From: Actinomadura oligospora ATCC 43269
GTDB taxonomy: Bacteria > Actinomycetota > Actinomycetes > Streptosporangiales > Streptosporangiaceae
DNA length: 64,000 nt
Direction of reading: 5' to 3'
NCBI RefSeq assembly: GCF_000518265.1
Contig: NZ_JADG01000003.1
Span: forward strand, 682,001-746,000
The position numbers and the translations under genes were made by a program. This document shows, one piece after another, positions 58,574 through 64,000 of the stretch. The notes under the pieces were generated by a model that searched no databases, had not been told where the DNA came from, and worked only from the letters and a program-made list of their open reading frames with translations. Position 1 is the stretch's first letter. Each line of letters starts with the position of its first letter.

Positions 58574-59886
58574 ACGACCGCCGTGAGCACATCCTCGACG
58601 AGGTCCGCAAGCACCACCAGGACGCCCAGGACGCGCGGGGCTTCGTGCCCGGCGTCACCGAGATCTGGCCCTCCGGGGCCGTGCTGGACGAGGACGACCG
58701 CGTCGCGCTCGTCGAGGCCGCGCTGGACATGCGGATCGCCGCGGGCACGCTCTCGCGCCGCTTCGAGCGCGAGTTCGCCCGGCGGCTGGGCCGCCGCAAG
58801 GCGCACCTGACCAACTCCGGGTCGTCGGCGAACCTGCTGGCGGTGTCCTCGCTGACCTCGCCGATGCTCCAGGACCGGCGGCTGCGCCCGGGGGACGAGG
58901 TGATCACCGTGGCGGCGGGCTTCCCCACCACGGTCAACCCGATCCTGCAGAACGGCCTGGTCCCGGTGTTCGTCGACGTGGATCTGCGCACCTACAACAC
59001 CACCGTCGAGCGGGTCGAGCGGGCGATCGGCCCGCGCACCCGGGCCGTCATCATGGCGCACACGCTCGGCAACCCGTTCGAGGCCGCCGAGATCGCGCGG
59101 CTCGCCGAGGAGCGCGAGCTGCTGCTCGTCGAGGACGACTGCGACGCGGTCGGCTCGACCTACGACGGGCGGCCCACCGGCACGTTCGGCGACCTCGCCA
59201 CGGTCAGCTTCTACCCCGCGCACCACCTGACGATGGGGGAGGGCGGCTGCGTCCTGACCTCCAACCTCGTCCTGGCGCGGGTGGTGGAGTCGATGCGGGA
59301 CTGGGGCCGGGACTGCTGGTGCGAGCCGGGCGAGAACGACACCTGCCACAAGCGGTTCGGCTACCAGCTGGGGACGCTGCCCGAGGGCTACGACCACAAG
59401 TACATCTTCTCCCACGTCGGCTACAACCTGAAGTCCACCGACCTGCAGGCCGCGCTCGGCCTGAGCCAGCTCGCCAAGCTCGACATGTTCTGCGCGGCGC
59501 GGCGGCACAACTGGCGGCGGCTGCGCCAGGGCCTGGACGGCCTGCCCTGGCTGATCCTCCCGGAACCCACCCCGCGCAGCGACCCGAGCTGGTTCGGATT
59601 CGTGATCACCGTCGACCCGGACGCGCCGTTCGGACGGGCCGACCTCGTCCGCTTCCTGGAGTCGCGGCGGATCGGCACGCGGCAGCTGTTCGCGGGGAAC
59701 CTGACCCGGCACCCCGCCTACACCGGGCGGGCGCACCGGGTCGCGGGCGGCCTCGCCAACAGCGACCTCATCACCGAGCAGACGTTCTGGGTCGGCGTCT
59801 ACCCGGGCCTGACCGACGACATGATCGACTACGTCGTCGCGTCGGTGACCGAGTTCGTCACCGGGTTCACGGGGGCGCGCCGATGA
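58570..59886 (+). CDS. NDP-4-keto-6-deoxyhexose 3-dehydratase (E1/SpnQ type)
   Basis: A 438-residue PMP-dependent dehydratase of the DegT aminotransferase fold that removes the C-3 hydroxyl by a radical route. The aminotransferase Lys is replaced by His218 in [13 protein letters not shown], the hallmark of E1/ColD/SpnQ dehydratases. Cys191, Cys249, Cys251 and Cys259 give the spacing C-X57-C-X-C-X7-C, the [2Fe-2S] ligand pattern of E1. An NADH-dependent reductase partner is not in the window, so a cellular flavodoxin/ferredoxin reductase is expected. It works after the 2,3-dehydratase and 3-ketoreductase in making a 2,3,6-trideoxysugar. Confidence 0.93.
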   Translation: MNDRREHILDEVRKHHQDAQDARGFVPGVTEIWPSGAVLDEDDRVALVEAALDMRIAAGTLSRRFEREFARRLGRRKAHLTNSGSSANLLAVSSLTSPMLQDRRLRPGDEVITVAAGFPTTVNPILQNGLVPVFVDVDLRTYNTTVERVERAIGPRTRAVIMAHTLGNPFEAAEIARLAEERELLLVEDDCDAVGSTYDGRPTGTFGDLATVSFYPAHHLTMGEGGCVLTSNLVLARVVESMRDWGRDCWCEPGENDTCHKRFGYQLGTLPEGYDHKYIFSHVGYNLKSTDLQAALGLSQLAKLDMFCAARRHNWRRLRQGLDGLPWLILPEPTPRSDPSWFGFVITVDPDAPFGRADLVRFLESRRIGTRQLFAGNLTRHPAYTGRAHRVAGGLANSDLITEQTFWVGVYPGLTDDMIDYVVASVTEFVTGFTGARR

Positions 59887-61280
59887 TGCCGCGGGGAACG
59901 CTGACCCGGCAGCGCGACGACGGCAGCCTGCCCGAGCGCGTCGCGCGCTCGGCGGCCGCGCGGGACGGCGTGTCCGGGGACGTCCGAGACTTCCACGCCT
60001 GGTTCGCCGCGCGGCGCGCGGCGGGCCGGTTCGCGGTGGACCGCATCCCGTTCGACGAGCTGGACGGCTGGTCCTTCCAGGACGGCACGGGCGACCTCGC
60101 GCACCGCAGCGGCCGGTTCTTCACCGTCGAGGGCCTCAGCGCGAGCGTCGGGGACCCCGTCACCGCCCGCTGGCAGCAGCCCATCATCCGGCAGCCCGAG
60201 GTCGGCATCCTCGGCATCGTGGCCCGGGAGTTCGACGGGGTCCTGCATTTCCTCATGCAGGCGAAGATGGAACCGGGCAACCCCAACCTCCTGCAGCTCT
60301 CGCCGACCGTGCAGGCCACCCGCAGCAACTACACCGGCGTCCACCGGGGCGCGGCGGTCCGCCACCTGGAGTACTTCACCCGCACCGACGGCGCCCGGAT
60401 CCTGTCGGACGGCCTCCAGTCCGAGCACGGCTCGTGGTTCTACCGCAAGCGCAACCGCAACATGATCGTCGAGGTGACGGGGGAGGTGCCGCCGCACGAG
60501 GACTTCCGCTGGCTCACCCTCGGCCAGATCGCCGAGCTGATGCGGTCGGACAACCTCGTCAACATGGACTCGCGGTCGGTGCTCGCCGGCCTGCCCGCCG
60601 ACGTCGCGCGCCGGGCCCTGCACTCCGACACCGACCTGCTGTCGTGGCTGGCGCTGATGCGGTCCGCGCACACGGTCCGCACCGAGTGCGGCCCGCTGTC
60701 GGCGGTGTCCGGCTGGACGCGGAGCGCGGCGTCGATCGACCACGAGGACGGCCGCTACTTCCGGGTCGTGGCCGTGGCGGTGCGGGCGGGCAACCGCGAG
60801 GTGTCCCAGTGGACGCAGCCGCTGTTCGAGCCGCGCGGGGAGGGCGTGGTGGCCGTCCTGACCCGGCGGATCGAGGGCGTGCCGCACGTCCTCGTCCGCG
60901 CGAGGGCCGAGCCGGGTTTCCTGGACACCGTGGAGCTCGGTCCGACCGTCCAGTGCACGCCCGCCAACTACGCGCACCTGCCGCCCGCCGAGCACCCGCC
61001 GTTCCTGGCCGCGGTGACGGCCGCGGACCCCGCCCGGGTCCGCTACTCGGCGCTGCACTCGGAGGAGGGCGGCCGGTTCCTGAACGCCCAGAGCCGCTAC
61101 ATGGTGATCGACGCCGACGAGGCCACCGCGCCGCTGGACCCGCCGTTCGGCTTCCGCTGGGTGTCGCACGGCCAGCTCGCCGTCATGGGCCGCCACGGCC
61201 ACTACGTCAACGTGCACCTGCGCACGCTGGTCGCGTGCCTCAACGCCCTGTGGGCGACGGCCCCGGCCGCCGGGGCCTGA
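59883..61280 (+). CDS. NDP-hexose 2,3-dehydratase
   Basis: A 465-residue enzyme of the EvaA/SpnO/TylX3 family: two tandem homologous halves, each with a QPxx ([34 protein letters not shown]) and a PTVQ substrate-binding segment ([24 protein letters not shown]). It eliminates the C-2 hydroxyl of TDP-4-keto-6-deoxyglucose to give the 3,4-diketo intermediate, the first committed step of 2-deoxygenation. ATG 59883 overlaps the 3-dehydratase stop (ATGA). Last gene of the sugar operon, followed by a strong hairpin. Confidence 0.93.
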   Translation: MMPRGTLTRQRDDGSLPERVARSAAARDGVSGDVRDFHAWFAARRAAGRFAVDRIPFDELDGWSFQDGTGDLAHRSGRFFTVEGLSASVGDPVTARWQQPIIRQPEVGILGIVAREFDGVLHFLMQAKMEPGNPNLLQLSPTVQATRSNYTGVHRGAAVRHLEYFTRTDGARILSDGLQSEHGSWFYRKRNRNMIVEVTGEVPPHEDFRWLTLGQIAELMRSDNLVNMDSRSVLAGLPADVARRALHSDTDLLSWLALMRSAHTVRTECGPLSAVSGWTRSAASIDHEDGRYFRVVAVAVRAGNREVSQWTQPLFEPRGEGVVAVLTRRIEGVPHVLVRARAEPGFLDTVELGPTVQCTPANYAHLPPAEHPPFLAAVTAADPARVRYSALHSEEGGRFLNAQSRYMVIDADEATAPLDPPFGFRWVSHGQLAVMGRHGHYVNVHLRTLVACLNALWATAPAAGA

Positions 61281-61313
61281 CCCCGCGAACCGCCACGCCC
61301 GGCCTACCCGGCG

Positions 61314-61352
61314 AGGCCCGGACGCTCCCTCCCGTGAGGAGCGTCCGGGCCT
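61314..61352. terminator. Terminator of the sugar operon
   Basis: A perfect 15-bp stem (61314-61328 with 61338-61352) with a 9-base loop, followed by TCCT, between the convergent 2,3-dehydratase and oxidoreductase genes. Confidence 0.85.
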
Positions 61353-61380
61353 TCCTGGCGTTCACCGCACGCGGCCGGAG

Positions 61381-62376
61381 TCAGAGGACGAACCGGACGG
61401 CCTTCTCCTCGACCGCCGCCACCAGCCGGGCCTGGTGCAGGCTGCCCTCGGTCTGCGGGCCGGGCGCCTCGCCATTCCGCACCGCCCGGACGAAGCAGCC
61501 GAGCAGGTTCGCGAACTGGTCGTCCGCGCGCAGGGTGATCTCCTCGTAGTGGTCCTGGCGCTCCACGCGGACGACCGGGCGGAACCCCGGCGGCGGCGTG
61601 AACGCCCGGTCGATCCACAGGCGGCCCTCGCTCCCGGCGACCTCGCAGGTCGTCCGGTAGGAGTGCGCCATGCCGAAGCGCAGGTCGGCCGTCACGCCCT
61701 GCGGGGTGTGCGCGAGGACGCGCCCGGCGACGACCGCGCCCGTCTCCGGGTGGGTGCGCAGGACGGCGGCGGCGACGTCCAGGTCGGGGCCGAGGTAGTG
61801 CAGGGCGGCCCGGAGCGGATAGACGCCGATGTCCAGCAGGGCGCCGCCGCCCACGTCGGGCCGGTAGCGGATGTCGCCGTCCGGCAGTGGCGGGATGGTG
61901 AACGTGGCGGCGAAGTCGCGCGGCTCGCCGACGGCTCCGTCGGCGAGCAGCTTCGGCAGGGCCGTGTGCTGGGAGTGCGTGGGAAACGCGACGTTCTCCA
62001 TCAGCACCAGGCCCCGCGTGCGCGCGAGCCGCAGCAGCCGTTCGGTGGTGGCGCGGTCACCGGTCATCGGCTTCTCCGCCAGGACGTGCTTCCCGGCGAG
62101 GAGCGCCTGCTCGATCCACTCCGCGTGCAGCATCGCCGGAAGCGGCACGTACACCGCCTCGATCTCGGCGGACGCGAGCAGCGAGTCGTACCCGAGCACG
62201 GCCGCGCAGCCGAACCTTTCGGCGAACGCGGCGGCCTTCGCCCGGTCGCGGCTGGCGACGCCCACGAGCCGGACACCGTCCGCCGCGACCAGGACCGGCA
62301 GCATGCGCCGCCAGGCGAAGTCCGCGCAGCCGAGCACCCCGAACCGGACCGGCGCGCCGGGATCGGACCTGGTCAC
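61381..62376 (-). CDS. NDP-hexose 3-ketoreductase (Gfo/Idh/MocA family)
   Basis: A 331-residue oxidoreductase: N-terminal Rossmann segment VRFGVLGCADFAWRRMLPVL, the family motif LAEKPMTGD around residue 100, and GGGALLDIGVYPLRAALHYLG in the C-terminal domain. SpnN/OleU-type members reduce the 3-keto group of the TDP-3,4-diketo-2,6-dideoxyhexose formed by the 2,3-dehydratase. The ATG overlaps the stop of the RmlA gene by four bases, so these two genes are cotranscribed on the opposite strand from the rest of the sugar genes. Confidence 0.9.
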   Translation of the reverse strand: MTRSDPGAPVRFGVLGCADFAWRRMLPVLVAADGVRLVGVASRDRAKAAAFAERFGCAAVLGYDSLLASAEIEAVYVPLPAMLHAEWIEQALLAGKHVLAEKPMTGDRATTERLLRLARTRGLVLMENVAFPTHSQHTALPKLLADGAVGEPRDFAATFTIPPLPDGDIRYRPDVGGGALLDIGVYPLRAALHYLGPDLDVAAAVLRTHPETGAVVAGRVLAHTPQGVTADLRFGMAHSYRTTCEVAGSEGRLWIDRAFTPPPGFRPVVRVERQDHYEEITLRADDQFANLLGCFVRAVRNGEAPGPQTEGSLHQARLVAAVEEKAVRFVL

Positions 62377-63284
62377 GGCCAGTCCATCGCGGCCCGCGCG
62401 GACGCCGGGACCTGGTCGTAGGACCGGGCGCAGTCCATCACGTACCGCCCGTACGGCGAGGACGCCATCCGCTCACCCAGCCGGTGGCAGTCCTCGGGGC
62501 CGATGAACCCCATGTGCATGGCGATCTCCTCGACGCAGCCGATCCGGGTGCCCTGGCGGCGCTGCACGTCGCGCACGAACAGCGCCGCCTCCAGCAGGGA
62601 CTCGTGGGTGCCGGTGTCCAGCCAGGTGACGCCCCGGCCGAGCCAGGCCAGGTCGGCCCGTCCCTCGGCGAGGTAGGCGCGCAGCACGTCGGTGATCTCC
62701 AGCTCGCCCCGCGCCGAGGGCGTCAGGCGCTTGGCGACGTCCACGACGCCGCCGTCGAAGAAGTACAGGCCCGGGATGGCGAGGTTGGAGCGCGGCTCGT
62801 CCGGCTTCTCCTCGATCGCCACGAGACGGCCCTCGTCGTCCACCTCGGCGACGCCGAACCGCTCGGGGTCGGCGACGTGGTGGCCGAACAGCACGCAGCC
62901 GTTGAGCCGGGCGGCGCTGCGCCGCAGCAGGGACGGCAGGTTCGCGCCGTGGAAGAGGTTGTCGCCGAGGATCAGCGCGTTGTCCTCGCCCCGGATGTGG
63001 TCGGCCCCGACGAGGAAGGCGTCGGCGATCCCGCGCGGCTCGTCCTGCGCGGTGTAGGCGATGGACATGCCCAGGTCCGAGCCGTCCCCGAACAGCCTGC
63101 GGAACTGCGGCAGGTCGTCCGGCCGGGAGATGATCAGCACCTCGGAGATCCCGGCGAGCATCAGCATGGACAGCGGGTAGTAGACGACCGGCTTGTCGTA
63201 GCACGGGGCCAGCTGCTTGGACCCGACGAACGACAGGGGCTGTAATCGGGTGCCGTTGCCGCCCGCGAGAACGATTCCCCGCAT
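62373..63284 (-). CDS. rfbA: Glucose-1-phosphate thymidylyltransferase
   Basis: A 303-residue nucleotidyltransferase that makes TDP-glucose, the entry point of the deoxysugar pathway. Signature GGNGTRLQPLSFVGSKQLAP, then DKPVVYYPLSMLMLAG and VEEIAMHMGFI near the C-terminus (RmlA family). The start at 63284 is four bases from the stop of the DUF5988 gene. The usual partner TDP-glucose 4,6-dehydratase (RmlB) is not in the window. Confidence 0.95.
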   Translation of the reverse strand: MRGIVLAGGNGTRLQPLSFVGSKQLAPCYDKPVVYYPLSMLMLAGISEVLIISRPDDLPQFRRLFGDGSDLGMSIAYTAQDEPRGIADAFLVGADHIRGEDNALILGDNLFHGANLPSLLRRSAARLNGCVLFGHHVADPERFGVAEVDDEGRLVAIEEKPDEPRSNLAIPGLYFFDGGVVDVAKRLTPSARGELEITDVLRAYLAEGRADLAWLGRGVTWLDTGTHESLLEAALFVRDVQRRQGTRIGCVEEIAMHMGFIGPEDCHRLGERMASSPYGRYVMDCARSYDQVPASARAAMDWP

Positions 63285-63287
63285 CGC

Positions 63288-63524
63288 TTACTCGGCGATC
63301 CGGGTGCGCATCGTCCAGCGGTACACCGGCGGGCCGGACGGCTCCCGTCCGCCGAGCCCCTCGTCGCGCTCGAAGTGCTCGTACCCGCCGCGGTGTAAGA
63401 CCTTGATCGTCGTGTCGTCGCCGGCGGAGGCGTGCCGCGCGACCTCCGGCAGGTCGTCAGGGCCGCCGACGAGGACGGCGTCGGTCGCGGCCTGCTGCGT
63501 GGCGTCCTGGTTGGGCTTCGTCAT
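63288..63524 (-). CDS. DUF5988 family small protein
   Basis: A 78-residue acidic protein with TDAVLVGGPDDLPEVARHA, TIKVLHRGGYEHFER and a terminal PVYRWTMRTRIAE, the pattern of DUF5988 proteins common beside actinomycete biosynthetic genes. Function unknown. GGGGAG precedes the ATG at 63524. It is directly upstream of the RmlA gene on the same strand, so it belongs to that operon. Confidence 0.8.
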   Translation of the reverse strand: MTKPNQDATQQAATDAVLVGGPDDLPEVARHASAGDDTTIKVLHRGGYEHFERDEGLGGREPSGPPVYRWTMRTRIAE

Positions 63525-63636
63525 CGAAGCGCTCCCCTCGGGGGTCGGATACCTCGATGGTGGTCACCTTTGGCCGGGCCGCGATACCCCTAACGCCGCC
63601 CCTGCTTCCGGGGGCGGCGGGGCCGGGGGAGCCGTA

Positions 63637-63666
63637 GGGGCCCCGGGGGCGGCCCCCCGGGACCCC
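63637..63666 (-). terminator. GC-rich hairpin after the MFS gene
   Basis: Near-perfect inverted repeat of G/C runs (63637-63650 against 63653-63666) just beyond the MFS stop. The rest of 63525-63674 shows no gene; an ACCCCTAACG element lies near 63585. Confidence 0.55.
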
Positions 63667-63674
63667 GGCGGGGC

Positions 63675-64000
63675 TCAGGCCGACGTGTCGACCTTCTCCT
63701 CGGTGGCGGGGGTGGGCTGGGCGGGGTGCCCGTGCAGCACGGTCACCGCCACGACCGCCGCGACCAGCATGCCGATCGCGCCGACGACCGCGGTGGCCGC
63801 CATGGCGTCGACGAAGGCGTTCTGCGCGGTGTGCGCCAGCCCCGCGTCGTGCCGGACGGCCGCCGCTCCCAGCGCCTCGCCGATCGAGTCCCGGGCCTTG
63901 CCGGTGACGTCGTCGGGCAGCTTGGAGGCGTAGAACGCGGTCAGGACCGACCCGAGGACGGCCACGCTGAGCGCCTGCCCGGTCTGCGAGACCGTGTCGT
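63675..64000 (-). CDS. MFS drug exporter, C-terminal part
   Basis: The last 108 codons of a major-facilitator transporter; the gene begins beyond position 64000. Visible is SQTGQALSVAVLGSVLTAFY, the helix-11 segment typical of the 14-span DHA2 (EmrB/QacA) exporters, a periplasmic loop, a final membrane segment (AATAVVGAIGMLVAAVVAVTVL) and a short polar tail. It is probably the self-resistance/export pump of the cluster (inference from position). Confidence 0.85.
   Translation of the reverse strand, partial: DTVSQTGQALSVAVLGSVLTAFYASKLPDDVTGKARDSIGEALGAAAVRHDAGLAHTAQNAFVDAMAATAVVGAIGMLVAAVVAVTVLHGHPAQPTPATEEKVDTSA

Overview
The window is very GC-rich DNA with actinomycete-style starts (many GTG/TTG, translational coupling through ATGA overlaps), a SARP regulator and modular type I polyketide synthases (PKSs). 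This fits a filamentous actinomycete; an Actinomadura-like or Streptomyces-like host is plausible, but I cannot name the genus from sequence alone.

Layout. (1) 1-11 kb is ordinary carbohydrate and general metabolism. It holds a sugar ABC importer (binding lipoprotein plus two permeases) followed by the start of a GH4 glycosidase, its ROK-family repressor, a nitrilase-family amidohydrolase divergent from a LysR regulator, an acyl-CoA dehydrogenase, a secreted GH8 glucanase lipoprotein and a DUF3616 protein. The ROK gene and the GH8 gene carry the same 19-bp inverted-repeat operator, so they probably form one polysaccharide-use regulon. (2) 11-13.4 kb is the cluster border: an LCM-type O-methyltransferase, an odd class I tRNA with a UAA anticodon, and a SARP activator. 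(3) 13.5-55 kb is the core of a polyether ionophore cluster. Two PKS genes run rightward (three modules) and two run leftward (three modules), converging on a MonBI/MonBII-type pair of epoxide-opening cyclases. Further right are two P450s (one fused to a methyltransferase remnant), a MonCII/NanE-like hydrolase, a methyltransferase, a MonCI-type flavin epoxidase, a chain-transferring ketosynthase (KSX) with a gutted AT, and a discrete ACP. (4) 55-63.5 kb is the deoxysugar arm: glycosyltransferase, NanM-type sugar O-methyltransferase, 4-ketoreductase, E1-type 3-dehydratase, 2,3-dehydratase, 3-ketoreductase, RmlA and a DUF5988 protein. The window ends inside an MFS exporter.

How the genes fit together. 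The PKS makes a (methyl)malonate-derived polyene. KSX moves the finished chain to the discrete ACP, the MonCI-like enzyme epoxidises the E-olefins, and the MonBI/MonBII-like proteins open the epoxides into cyclic ethers. The alpha/beta hydrolase releases the acid, and P450s, methyltransferases and the glycosyltransferase decorate it. The sugar genes predict a 4-O-methylated 2,3,6-trideoxyhexose (amicetose or rhodinose type). Only six extension modules and no loading module are present, so the PKS is incomplete here and probably continues beyond the right edge. Four cluster intergenic regions carry paired (T)TTAG/TTTGG half-sites spaced exactly 11 bp, the layout expected for SARP binding.

No sequence search or structure prediction was run. 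Homology statements rest on recognised motifs and remembered family sequences.
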